A stretch of 64,000 nucleotides of DNA from NCBI GenBank assembly GCA_964420835.1, contig CAYQUO010000005.1:1-64000 (forward strand). The letters run 5' to 3'. The DNA is from CAYQUO01 sp964420835 (GTDB lineage Bacteria > Chloroflexota > Anaerolineae > Anaerolineales > Anaerolineaceae). A program made the position numbers and the translations under genes. How positions within the stretch are numbered: position 1 is the first letter of the stretch; each line of letters begins with the position of its first letter. The notes beneath the pieces were generated by a model, which was not told the origin of the DNA, ran no database searches, and saw only the letters and a program-made list of their open reading frames with translations. Of the stretch, positions 17,665 through 26,343 are shown in pieces.

Positions 17665-19073
17665 CTTGATGCTTCATGGACCCGGCGCAGGTGGGCAGGC
17701 AGGATGCCTTCCATCGAACGGTATTTTGCAACAGTCCGCCTTGCAACGATAAATCCCTTCACCGATAGCATATCTGCCAACTCGGCATCACTCAAAGGTT
17801 GTTTCTCCGCCAATATCAGGTCTTTCAATATGGACCGCACATGCATACTCCTATCAAAAAAATCGGAGAGGGGGATGATTCGTGAATTGGGTAGTTGTAC
17901 TGTCTTTCCAGAAACGGCTCTTGAGATGGTCGATTCATGTACCTCCAGTTCGTGTGAAAGTTGTACACGAGTCAACGGCTTTAAATATTTAGGGCCCAAA
18001 ATAATGAAATCCCTTTGGATGGACACAACTTTTTGTAATAGCCGCAGCATTGTGTTATTCCTTTGTTGGAGGCATTTAACAAATAGTGATGCCCTCTCTA
18101 AATCCTCCCTCCATGATTGGCGGTTTTCTTCAGATGCTTCTTGAATACTGTTCCTGAAAAGGGGATTAACCCTCAATGTGCCCCCGAATGGCATCATTAT
18201 TTCAACAAAAAGGGCGTTGGCAGGATTATTATTTAGGTAAGAGATAACAATGTCCGGTTTACGGTAAACCTGAACACGGCTCGAAGCCGGATGTCTGACA
18301 TCTCCCCAATGTGAGCGTGCTGGATACGGGTTTAGATTCTCACCAATGAACTGAGCTGCTTGTTGAACCTGCCGAATTGAAACCCCAAATTTCCGGCTGA
18401 TATCCACATATTGCCTGTGGCTCAACAGATCCATGGCTTCAATAACAATTTTATTAACCAGGTCGGGAACAGGCCGGGTTTCTGATATCAATTCAATCTG
18501 AGCCTTTAGAGCCTCCTGTGTCGTACAAGATCCAACACCAACAGGGTCAGCACGTTGTATCTTCCGTTGAACACGTTCAACCAATTCCAGCGGAATGTGA
18601 AAATAATCCGCGATTTCAGCCAAGTCAATAATTAACAACCCATCTTCATCCAGGTTCGTCAACAGGTATGCTGCGAGCCTTTTTTCAGATTCTTCCAATT
18701 CAGGACCAATCTGTCGTAAAACATAAACTGCCAGTTCTTCTGTTTCAATGGAATATTCCTCTTCCGGCAGGTTTTCAGATTCCGACTGAAACAACGATGA
18801 ATGGAATTCCTCCTGCGGTGATATCAGAACAACCGGCTCCATTGATCCTAACGGTGGTGGACAGCTGCAGGTTGGGCAAAAACCAGAGCCCGTGATCAGT
18901 CGGTGGCAAATTGGGCACCGGCGTTCATCGATCATCTCAAGTGCTGGATTGGCTGCAAGCTCCTTGTCTATCTCCTGCTGTAACTCTTCAATATTCAGAC
19001 TTAACATTGTCATCGTCTGTGCAAGATGAGCGGTCGTTAAAGGTCGAAGTGATTGGTATTGGGTTTGGAACAT
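17661..19073 (-). CDS. rpoN: RNA polymerase sigma-54 factor with a zinc-ribbon insert
   Basis: The 470-residue protein has the region I glutamine-rich start (MFQTQYQSLRPLTTAHLAQT), the core-binding and helix-turn-helix regions, and the RpoN box ARRTVAKYR (444-452) that contacts the -24 element. Unusually, a four-cysteine motif (Cys53, Cys56, Cys66, Cys69) lies where region II is normally short and acidic. The frame extends to a GTG at 19133, but region I begins at the ATG at 19073, about 33 bases below a predicted sigma-54 start site. It heads an operon with the kinase and activator, and so may drive its own expression. Confidence 0.95.
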   Translation of the reverse strand: MFQTQYQSLRPLTTAHLAQTMTMLSLNIEELQQEIDKELAANPALEMIDERRCPICHRLITGSGFCPTCSCPPPLGSMEPVVLISPQEEFHSSLFQSESENLPEEEYSIETEELAVYVLRQIGPELEESEKRLAAYLLTNLDEDGLLIIDLAEIADYFHIPLELVERVQRKIQRADPVGVGSCTTQEALKAQIELISETRPVPDLVNKIVIEAMDLLSHRQYVDISRKFGVSIRQVQQAAQFIGENLNPYPARSHWGDVRHPASSRVQVYRKPDIVISYLNNNPANALFVEIMMPFGGTLRVNPLFRNSIQEASEENRQSWREDLERASLFVKCLQQRNNTMLRLLQKVVSIQRDFIILGPKYLKPLTRVQLSHELEVHESTISRAVSGKTVQLPNSRIIPLSDFFDRSMHVRSILKDLILAEKQPLSDAELADMLSVKGFIVARRTVAKYRSMEGILPAHLRRVHEASR

Positions 19074-19116
19074 TCCTGCCTCTGTTAAATTAAGTATATA
19101 CTTATTACGGTCATGT

Positions 19117-19132
19117 TGCAAGTTCTGTGCCA
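19117..19132 (-). promoter_or_regulatory. sigma-54 promoter for rpoN-kinase-activator
   Basis: The minus strand reads TGGCACAGAACTTGCA: TGGCAC (19127-19132) and TTGCA (19117-19121), with GG and GC exactly 10 bases apart. Predicted transcription start is about 19106, upstream of the rpoN ATG at 19073. It has the same two elements as the site at 14883-14898; only the 5-base spacer differs. This implies positive autoregulation of rpoN. Confidence 0.82.
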
Positions 19133-19195
19133 CGCAATTTCAAAGCTCCATGCGGCCAAAATGGTAGAATGGTGAATGGTTAACGAGGGCGTGTT

Positions 19196-20539
19196 TTGAA
19201 CAAGGTAACGGTAATTGGGGCTGGTTTGGCAGGGTGTGAAGCAGCCTGGCAAATTGCTCAGGCAGGGATATCGGTCTGTTTGTACGAAATGCGCCCTCAT
19301 GTTCAGACCGGAGCGCATAGCACACACAACCTGGCAGAACTTGTCTGTTCTAATTCGCTCGGATCAATGGATCCTACGCGCGCATCCGGTTTATTAAAAT
19401 TGGAGTTATCCATCATCAATTCACTGCTTCTTGATTGTGCATATCACTCCGCCATCCCAGCGGGGGACGCATTGGCTGTCGACCGTGATCAATTTTCGAG
19501 CCTGGTTTTTTCCTCGCTCAACAATCATCCCAATCTTGAAATCAAACGACAGGAAGTAACAGAGATTCCATCGTCCGGTATTACTGTTCTTGCAACAGGT
19601 CCATTGACTTCGCCTAAAATGATGAATTCCATACAAGCCCTGACCGGAACTGAAAGCTGTTTTTTCTATGATGCCATCGCACCGATCATCAATGCAGAAT
19701 CAATCAATACAGAGGTTGTATTTCCAGCAACACGGTACGGCCGGGACTCGGTTGCATCCGGAGACTACCTCAACTGCCCATTTAACAAAGACGAATACCT
19801 ATTATTTCATCAAGCCCTGATAAATGCCAAGCGGGTTGAATTAAAACCATTTGAAACAGAGATCGATTCAGGGGTTAGAGCTGGAAGATCCAAATATTTT
19901 GAATCCTGCCTTCCCATTGAAGTGATGGCTTCACGGGGAGTTGATTCATTACGATATGGACCAATGCGGCCAACCGGTCTTCGCGACCCGCGTACTGGGA
20001 AAAGGCCTTATGCGGTGCTGCAACTTCGCCAGGACAATGCATTGAAAAGCCAATACAATGTGGTTGGATTTCAAACAAATCTGACCCATCCTGAACAGGC
20101 AAGGGTTTTACGCATGGTTCCGGGACTTCAAAAAGCCGAGTTCTTCCGTTTTGGGCAATTGCATAGGAACTCATTCATCGCTTCGCCATTATTGCTCGAA
20201 CCGGACCTGCAATTTAAAACCAGGGCAGGACTATTCTTTGCCGGCCAAATAACAGGTGTTGAGGGGTATGTAGAAAGCATAGCCACAGGTGCCCTGGCTG
20301 GTATTAATGCTGCCCGTTTGTTTCAGCACCATCCGACCTTAATGCTGCCAAAGACGACCATGCTTGGTGCACTATGCAATTACATCTCAACAACCTCTCC
20401 AGAAGAGTTTCAACCAATGAAAAGTAATTTTGGCCTTCTCCCACCAGCGGAAATAATTACTGGAACGAAATACCAAAAAAGAGCATATCTTTGTGAACGA
20501 TCAATATCCGATTTGAAACAAAATTTCAGATCAATCTGA
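19196..20539 (+). CDS. trmFO: methylenetetrahydrofolate-tRNA-(uracil-5-)-methyltransferase
   Basis: TrmFO makes 5-methyluridine at position 54 of the T loop of tRNAs using methylenetetrahydrofolate and FADH2. The 447-residue protein starts with the dinucleotide-binding motif GAGLAGCEAAW and has family stretches such as MRPHVQTGAHST, ELVCSNSLGS and GQITGVEGYVES. The start is a TTG preceded by CGAGGG; no ATG fits. It is divergent from rpoN, with about 60 bases between them, and is followed closely by an M28 peptidase gene. Confidence 0.95.
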   Translation: MNKVTVIGAGLAGCEAAWQIAQAGISVCLYEMRPHVQTGAHSTHNLAELVCSNSLGSMDPTRASGLLKLELSIINSLLLDCAYHSAIPAGDALAVDRDQFSSLVFSSLNNHPNLEIKRQEVTEIPSSGITVLATGPLTSPKMMNSIQALTGTESCFFYDAIAPIINAESINTEVVFPATRYGRDSVASGDYLNCPFNKDEYLLFHQALINAKRVELKPFETEIDSGVRAGRSKYFESCLPIEVMASRGVDSLRYGPMRPTGLRDPRTGKRPYAVLQLRQDNALKSQYNVVGFQTNLTHPEQARVLRMVPGLQKAEFFRFGQLHRNSFIASPLLLEPDLQFKTRAGLFFAGQITGVEGYVESIATGALAGINAARLFQHHPTLMLPKTTMLGALCNYISTTSPEEFQPMKSNFGLLPPAEIITGTKYQKRAYLCERSISDLKQNFRSI

Positions 20540-20562
20540 CTTAATTACGGGCATTGGTTATC

Positions 20563-21468
20563 ATGTGTTACAAATCGAAAACAATCAACCCGGTTTTTGT
20601 TGCAGTTATTGTCCTCGGATTAATTATCCTTGGTCACTATGGTCATTTTGGCAGGCAAGATTCAAATAGAATAGCTTTCGATAAGGATAGAGCCTTCAAG
20701 GATGCCGCTTTCCAGGTTTCCTTGGGACCCAGGTTACCACTGAGCAAAGCCCACGAGGAAACCATTTTCTATATTGAACGTGAGTTGCTTGAGGCGGGTT
20801 GGAAGGTGGAGAAACAGGTTTCTACCTATTTGGACAAATCAATTACGAACATCATTGCAAGACGTGGGAATGGAAATCCACTCATCATCCTTGGCGCTCA
20901 TTATGATACCCGTTCCGTAGCAGATAAAGATCCCGATCCTGCCAAACGAACACAACCCGTTCCCGGAGCCAATGACGGTGCATCAGGGGTCGCGGTTTTA
21001 CTTGAGTTGGGTCGATCTCTACCTTACTACCATAATAGCGAAATATGGCTGGTTTTTTTTGACGCTGAAGACCAGGGTAATATTCCCGGGTGGGAATGGA
21101 TCATAGGGTCCACCATAATAGCCTCCCAACTGTCACAGCAAGTTGAGGCGGCTGTGATCATTGATATGATCGGTGACATGGACCTTAACATAAAAATCGA
21201 ACATAATTCCGACCCCGATCTGGTTGAGGAAATCTGGGAACAGGCAGCCGACTTGGGGTACAGCGGATACTTTTTACAACAACAAGGCTACAATATCCTG
21301 GACGACCACACACCATTCATTGAAAAGGGCATAAAAGCAGTTGATATTATTGATTTTGACTACCCATACTGGCATACAACCAGTGATACGATCGACAAGA
21401 TTAGCCCTGAAAGCTTGGGGGTCGTCGGGTTGACTGTATCACATTGGTTGGATGGTCGATTTAAATAA
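20563..21468 (+). CDS. membrane-anchored M28-family zinc aminopeptidase-like protein
   Basis: The 301-residue protein has an N-terminal hydrophobic anchor (about 10-24) and an M28 peptidase fold. Likely zinc ligands and catalytic residues are His113 (GAHYDTR), Asp138 (ANDGASG), Glu169/Asp170 (FFDAEDQG), an Asp in DMIGDMD and His271 (YWHTTSD). The active site is expected outside the membrane. The family includes aminopeptidases and glutaminyl cyclases, and the sequence does not settle the substrate. The ATG at 20563 is preferred over a TTG at 20554. It is probably cotranscribed with trmFO. Confidence 0.82.
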   Translation: MCYKSKTINPVFVAVIVLGLIILGHYGHFGRQDSNRIAFDKDRAFKDAAFQVSLGPRLPLSKAHEETIFYIERELLEAGWKVEKQVSTYLDKSITNIIARRGNGNPLIILGAHYDTRSVADKDPDPAKRTQPVPGANDGASGVAVLLELGRSLPYYHNSEIWLVFFDAEDQGNIPGWEWIIGSTIIASQLSQQVEAAVIIDMIGDMDLNIKIEHNSDPDLVEEIWEQAADLGYSGYFLQQQGYNILDDHTPFIEKGIKAVDIIDFDYPYWHTTSDTIDKISPESLGVVGLTVSHWLDGRFK

Positions 21469-21519
21469 ACATGCTTGGGATAGCATAAGATTTGATGATG
21501 GTAACCTGGAAATCTTTCT

Positions 21520-22842
21520 ATGACATCAAAAAAGGTAAGTGAACCTACAACCCCTTTGGTTGAACGTGCATTTTTGGTCGGTGTTGAAATAAAAATCCAA
21601 CCCTCCATCCTGCCACTTGAGGATTCCTTATCCGAACTGGCCCGCCTGGCTGAAACAGCTGGGCTTGAGGTGGTAGGGGAGGTAAAACAACGAATGGAAA
21701 AACCAAATCCGGAAACCTTTATTGGCCCAGGTAAAGTTGAGGAATTATCCACTTTCCTAGAAGAAACTCTTTCTGATGTGGTAATTATTGACAACGAGCT
21801 CTCACCCAGGCATTTGCGTGAGCTGGAAAACCATTTTGGCGACAAGGTTCGTGTCATTGATAGAACCGCCTTGATTTTGGATATATTTGCACAGCATGCC
21901 GTTACCCGCGAAGGCTGCCTTCAGGTAGAACTGGCACAATATGAATATCGGCTTCCAAGATTAACTCGCGCATGGGCACATCTAGCCCGCCAGGCTGGAG
22001 GAAGTGCAGGTCGAACTGGGAGTGTCGGTGGCGTAGGCCTTCGTGGCCCTGGTGAAACTCAACTTGAGGTTGATCGAAGAGAGATCCGAAAGCGCATCTC
22101 AAAATTAAAAAAAGAGCTCGAGAAAGTTAGAGCGCACCGTTTCAGACACAGGATAATGCGAAAAAAAAGTGCGATCCCCGTGATTTCTCTAGTAGGCTAC
22201 ACGAATGCAGGAAAATCAACCTTTCTCAACCAGGTCTCTGGCGCTAATATTTTCGCCGCTGACCAGCTTTTTGCCACGCTCGATCCAACCACCCGCAGGG
22301 TGAAATTGCCCGAAGGAGAAACGGTTCTAATTACTGATACCGTTGGCTTTATTCAAAAATTGCCGACCCAATTGATAGCGGCATTCAGGGCTACCCTGGA
22401 AGAGATTATTGAATCCGATCTGCTGATCCATGTGGTTGACCTTTCACACCCCAACGTCATGGGTCAATGGGAATCTGTCCAGAAAATATTATTCGATCTG
22501 CACGCAAGTCATATACCAGAAGTGACCGTTTTGAACAAAGTAGACCTGCTAACCGATAAGAGTGCGGTTAAAGATATTCTGGCGGGCTACAGGAATACCT
22601 TTCCAGTGTCCGCTCTCTCCGGGGAAGGGATTGATGATGTCCTCCAAGCCATAGAAACAATTCTCTTTAAGGAAAAAGAACTTCTGGAAGTAACGATCCC
22701 CTATATCGATGGAAAAATGATATCACTTTTCCATGATCATGGCCAAATTAAAGAGGTTCAAAACCTCTCAGAAGGCGTCACGATCAAAGGGTATCTCCCT
22801 GGAGATTTATTGCCACTTTTTAATCAATACCGAAAAAAGTAG
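21520..22842 (+). CDS. hflX: ribosome-associated GTPase HflX
   Basis: HflX is a GTPase that splits stalled or stressed ribosomes. The 440-residue product has the N-terminal HflX domain (about 15-190, with GPGETQLEVDRREIRKRI), a G domain with G1 GYTNAGKST (about 226-234), G3 DTVGF and G4 NKVD, and a short C-terminal domain. It follows the M28 gene by about 50 bases. No terminator is evident after it. Confidence 0.95.
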   Translation: MTSKKVSEPTTPLVERAFLVGVEIKIQPSILPLEDSLSELARLAETAGLEVVGEVKQRMEKPNPETFIGPGKVEELSTFLEETLSDVVIIDNELSPRHLRELENHFGDKVRVIDRTALILDIFAQHAVTREGCLQVELAQYEYRLPRLTRAWAHLARQAGGSAGRTGSVGGVGLRGPGETQLEVDRREIRKRISKLKKELEKVRAHRFRHRIMRKKSAIPVISLVGYTNAGKSTFLNQVSGANIFAADQLFATLDPTTRRVKLPEGETVLITDTVGFIQKLPTQLIAAFRATLEEIIESDLLIHVVDLSHPNVMGQWESVQKILFDLHASHIPEVTVLNKVDLLTDKSAVKDILAGYRNTFPVSALSGEGIDDVLQAIETILFKEKELLEVTIPYIDGKMISLFHDHGQIKEVQNLSEGVTIKGYLPGDLLPLFNQYRKK

Positions 22843-22970
22843 CAACATCTTGAAAAATGCAAATTACAATTCGATAAAAATATTATGGAAAAGCCACCCA
22901 ACTAAAGAATGGGAGTTACAACAAGCCATTTTTGGATCACAAAATGGAATTATTAATGGAGCTTGCCGCT

Positions 22971-23168
22971 TTATTTCTTCTTTGTTTCCTTTTCGATGGT
23001 TATTACTTCCCGGCCTTGATAATGGCCACATTTTGGGCAAACGGTATGCGGCAAACGCATTTCACCACAGTTGCTGCATTGCACAAGATTCATTGCCTCC
23101 AGGCTGTCATGAGACCTTCGGCGATCTCGTCTAGCCTTGGATATTTTTCTTTTTGGCTGAGGAACCAT
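22971..23168 (-). CDS. rpmF: 50S ribosomal protein L32
   Basis: The 65-residue protein has the basic start MVPQPKRKISKARRDRRRSH and four zinc-ligand cysteines (31, 34, 44, 47) in CSNC and CPKC, the zinc-binding form of L32. AGGAG lies 6 bases before the ATG. It is monocistronic with a near-consensus promoter at 23205-23233. Confidence 0.95.
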   Translation of the reverse strand: MVPQPKRKISKARRDRRRSHDSLEAMNLVQCSNCGEMRLPHTVCPKCGHYQGREVITIEKETKKK

Positions 23169-23204
23169 ATCAATCTCCTGTTACGTATTCAACAAAACGG
23201 CGTC

Positions 23205-23233
23205 ATTATCTTATTAATAAGCGGAAGTGTCAA
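23205..23233 (-). promoter_or_regulatory. promoter for rpmF
   Basis: On the minus strand a perfect TTGACA (23228-23233) and GATAAT (23205-23210) are 17 bases apart, about 40 bases before the rpmF ATG. The strength fits a ribosomal protein gene. Confidence 0.65.
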
Positions 23234-23307
23234 GCCGGAGTAAGGATTCAGGACGAGACAGAGGTTGAGCATATCATCCCCTTGCACAAGAGACTATCAG
23301 TCGTCAA

Positions 23308-23958
23308 ATGGTTACCAGATCACTAAGAGCCGTAATTCTTTTTTTATATAACCTCCTGTATCAAGATCTTGCTCCATGTTACGACCTTATTGCCTGGCTG
23401 GTATCTGGAGGTAAGTGGTTCCAATGGGTTTTGGCTACAAAAAAATTTATCCGGGGTGGCAAAATCCTTGAGATCGGATGTGGAACAGGCCATATGCTGG
23501 CCGATCTTTCAGAATCGGGGGTTCAAGCTGTTGGATTGGATAACAGCAGACAAATGATAAAGGTTTCATCCTGCAGATTAAAGAAACTTGCCTTGCATCC
23601 CCGCATTACACTTGTCCGGGGTAAAAGCCAAAACCTGCCATTTCAAGATTCAAGCTTTGACACAATAATCCTGACCTTTCCTGCACCTTTTATCTTTGAA
23701 AAGACAACGGTACAAGAAATCCATCGTTCCCTTCGCTTGGGCGGTATTCTTGTTATCCTGTTGAGCGTTGTTCCAATTGGACGATTTATTCCCAATCTGT
23801 TTTCCCTAACCGAGTTGCTCTTTCGCCTTGGCAAGGAAAATAACAGGAGATCCTCTGAGATGTATCGCCTTTTTTCAGAGAGTGGTTTTCGTGTCGCAGA
23901 AATTTTTGAAGAAGATAATAATGTAATTCTTCTGTTCCTCAGGTGTGTAAAAATGTAA
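23308..23958 (+). CDS. class I SAM-dependent methyltransferase
   Basis: The 216-residue protein has the SAM-binding glycine motif LEIGCGTGH (54-62), an acidic post-motif GLDNS, and motif IV-like IILTFPAPFIF, typical of Methyltransf_11 proteins. The substrate cannot be told from sequence. The N-terminus has a hydrophobic stretch (about 8-35) that may associate with the membrane. It lies divergent from rpmF and upstream of a phosphatase-like gene. Confidence 0.8.
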   Translation: MVTRSLRAVILFLYNLLYQDLAPCYDLIAWLVSGGKWFQWVLATKKFIRGGKILEIGCGTGHMLADLSESGVQAVGLDNSRQMIKVSSCRLKKLALHPRITLVRGKSQNLPFQDSSFDTIILTFPAPFIFEKTTVQEIHRSLRLGGILVILLSVVPIGRFIPNLFSLTELLFRLGKENNRRSSEMYRLFSESGFRVAEIFEEDNNVILLFLRCVKM

Positions 23959-23964
23959 GAAGAA

Positions 23965-23992
23965 TTGAATTACGTCCATAAATTGATAGAAT
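23965..23992 (+). promoter_or_regulatory. candidate promoter for the phosphatase-like gene
   Basis: TTGAAT (23965-23970) and TAGAAT (23987-23992) are 16 bases apart, ending about 18 bases before the ATG at 24011. Confidence 0.35.
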
Positions 23993-24010
23993 TGATATAA
24001 AATAAGTATC

Positions 24011-24733
24011 ATGGAAATACAATTGGCGGTATCAAAAATCAATAAATATAATTCGCCTGAAAGTGGGGACAGCATCGAACTGGTTGAAAGGCCAAATGGA
24101 GGATTGTCCATCGCCTTATGTGAGGCTGGCTCCTCAGGCCGTGAGGCTAAATCCATTTCCAGCATGGTGGTTAGAAAAGTTGTCAACCTCTTGGGAGAAG
24201 GTGTACGAGATGGCGCCGCTGCCCGTGCTGCCTCTGATTATCTTTACACTGAAAGGAACGGGAAAATTTCAGCATACCTGAACATCCTTTCGATCGACCT
24301 GGAAACCAGTACCATCGTAATTACGCGGAATAATCCATCGCCCATTTTTGTGGCACATCAGGAAAAAATTGAATGCCTGGCGGGTGAAAACAATCCAATT
24401 GGCACAACTCGGAACATCCGTCCAACAATTTCAGAAATTCCATTGGATGTAAATACCACGATCGTCATCTTCACTGATGGAGTAACCAGGGCAGGATCGA
24501 GTTTTGGTCAAACACTTGACGTCTGCACCTTGCTCAATGCCATCCTTGAAGATCAAGAACCAACCGCAAAGCAAATATCAGATTCCATTCTTTCACAGGC
24601 CATCCGATTGGATCAGGGACGTCCTAATGAGGACATGAGTCTTTTGGCGCTTAGGGTGTTATCCAGAAATAAAGACGAGATCCGCAGATTATCAATAAGC
24701 ATTCCATTTACCAGGGGAGGGTTGTCCAGTTAA
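24011..24733 (+). CDS. PPM/SpoIIE-family serine phosphatase-like protein
   Basis: The 240-residue protein resembles the PP2C/SpoIIE phosphatase core without an extra sensor domain. Metal-site motifs seen are ESGDS near residue 20, FTDGVTRAG in the C-terminal half and the final NEDMSLLALR. The usual D-x-x-GHG motif appears as CEAGSSG, so an expected metal-binding Asp is replaced by Glu. Activity may be reduced or altered. Such proteins often act on anti-sigma-factor antagonists, but no STAS or kinase partner is nearby. Confidence 0.7.
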   Translation: MEIQLAVSKINKYNSPESGDSIELVERPNGGLSIALCEAGSSGREAKSISSMVVRKVVNLLGEGVRDGAAARAASDYLYTERNGKISAYLNILSIDLETSTIVITRNNPSPIFVAHQEKIECLAGENNPIGTTRNIRPTISEIPLDVNTTIVIFTDGVTRAGSSFGQTLDVCTLLNAILEDQEPTAKQISDSILSQAIRLDQGRPNEDMSLLALRVLSRNKDEIRRLSISIPFTRGGLSS

Positions 24734-24830
24734 TTTCGTTGATTGAGGTTTTGTTTGCCAATAACAACCAGGCGAATTGCCCCAAGCAGGTTGTTAATTG
24801 GCCAACTAATTACTGGGATAACCATTTCCC

Positions 24831-24859
24831 TACTCACCCTATTGCAAAAAGAGTATAAT
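24831..24859 (+). promoter_or_regulatory. weak candidate promoter for secD-secF
   Basis: A perfect TATAAT (24854-24859) has only a weak -35 (TACTCA, 24831-24836) at 17 bases. A 6-bp hairpin (GCCAGC 24870-24875, GCTGGC 24881-24886) lies in the predicted leader between it and the secD ribosome site. Confidence 0.3.
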
Positions 24860-24914
24860 CTTAAAATTCGCCAGCGAAATGCTGGCATTTATATGCACCG
24901 GAGGCACCACTGTT

Positions 24915-26327
24915 ATGAATCGTCGGTATGTTCAATTAATAATCATCCTCATCCTCCTGGGGCTTGTCATCTGGATCGACCTGCCCGAAAACCCAGGTAT
25001 TCATATTGGAAAGTTTAACCGCTCACTGGATACAGTTCTGGGCCTGGACCTTCAGGGTGGGATGCAGGTTTTACTTGAAGCGGATGTGCCTGCTAACATC
25101 GATGTTTCATCACAAAACTTGGAGGATGCCAAAACCATTCTGGAAAACCGCAGTAATGGGCTGGGGGTTAGCGAGGTGATTTTTCAGGTTGCCGGTAACC
25201 GCCGCATCGTGGGTGAATTCCCCGGATTAACCAACACAGAACAGGTCATTGACGTCCTAAAGGAGACTGGCCAGTTGGAATTTGTGGATATGGGTGATAC
25301 ACCTCTTCCCGAAGGGTCTGTAATTGTCACCACGCTAAGTAAAGGAAGTGAACCTTCCACACCCGTTGAGACCCCGGTAACTGCTCAAACTCCTGCAGAC
25401 AATGGGACAAATGAAGAATCGCCAACAGCGACACCATTAAGTGTTGATGAGGAAAAAGTATGGACAACGATCATGACAGGGTCCGACCTGAAATCAGTTG
25501 CTGTCACTACCGACAAACTTGGGAAACCGGTCGTACAATTTGAACTCACATCACAAGGGCAGAAGATTTTTGCCGACTTTACAACCAAAAACATTAGGAA
25601 ATATCTTGCCATCGTCCTGGATAAACAGATCATATCTGTCCCGATCATAAATTCTGCGATCACTGAAGGAAGCGGAATTATCGAAGGCAACTTCACTGTG
25701 GATTCCGCAAACGCCCTGGCAATTCAATTGCGATATGGGTCCCTTCCCATCCCTTTGAAGGTTGTCGAAAGTAAGGTGATTGGGCCCACATTAGGGAAAG
25801 ACTCTCTGAATAAAAGCATGATTGCCGGGCTTATCGGCTTTCTCATGGTAACACTTTTTATGACCATATATTACAGGCTGCCAGGCGGAATGGCGATATT
25901 AGCCATCATTATTTATGCGTCAATAACCTTGGCACTTTTTAAATTAATTCCGGTTACCCTTACACTGCCAGGCATTGCCGGTTTTTTGTTAAGCACCGGT
26001 GGTGCACTCGATGCAAACATCCTAATGTTTGAGCGTCTAAAGGAAGAATTGCGAAATGGAAGAACCTTGAAACAAGCCGTGGATTTGGGTTGGAAAAGAG
26101 CCTGGCCATCCATTAGGGATTCCAACTTCGCTACCATCATTACCAGCGCCATCCTATTCTGGTTTGGCTCAACCTACGGCGCAACTATTGTTAAGGGGTT
26201 TGCCGTTACCCTGGTCCTGGGTGTAATAGTCAGCCTTTTTAGCGCAATTTTCATCACCAGAACCTTCCTTGCTGTATCTCTTGATATGGTAGATCATAAC
26301 AAGCATGCCAAATGGTTTGGGGCTTGA
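24915..26327 (+). CDS. secD: protein translocase subunit SecD
   Basis: SecD works with SecF to drive late steps of Sec-dependent export using the proton motive force. The 470-residue protein has one N-terminal transmembrane helix, the GLDLQGGMQVLLE motif, an extracytoplasmic domain, and a five-helix C-terminal membrane domain with GGALDANILMFERLKEE. A Thr/Pro/Glu-rich insert of about 45 residues (about 138-183) interrupts the external domain. The ATG at 24915 has GGAGG 10 bases upstream; an earlier in-frame ATG at 24879 does not. SecF follows 16 bases later. Confidence 0.95.
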   Translation: MNRRYVQLIIILILLGLVIWIDLPENPGIHIGKFNRSLDTVLGLDLQGGMQVLLEADVPANIDVSSQNLEDAKTILENRSNGLGVSEVIFQVAGNRRIVGEFPGLTNTEQVIDVLKETGQLEFVDMGDTPLPEGSVIVTTLSKGSEPSTPVETPVTAQTPADNGTNEESPTATPLSVDEEKVWTTIMTGSDLKSVAVTTDKLGKPVVQFELTSQGQKIFADFTTKNIRKYLAIVLDKQIISVPIINSAITEGSGIIEGNFTVDSANALAIQLRYGSLPIPLKVVESKVIGPTLGKDSLNKSMIAGLIGFLMVTLFMTIYYRLPGGMAILAIIIYASITLALFKLIPVTLTLPGIAGFLLSTGGALDANILMFERLKEELRNGRTLKQAVDLGWKRAWPSIRDSNFATIITSAILFWFGSTYGATIVKGFAVTLVLGVIVSLFSAIFITRTFLAVSLDMVDHNKHAKWFGA

Positions 26328-26343
26328 TAACGAGGATGACCCA

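Noticed and set aside
24743..25018. A 91-codon plus-strand frame before and inside secD
   Set aside because: It overlaps the start of secD in another frame and has no ribosome site.
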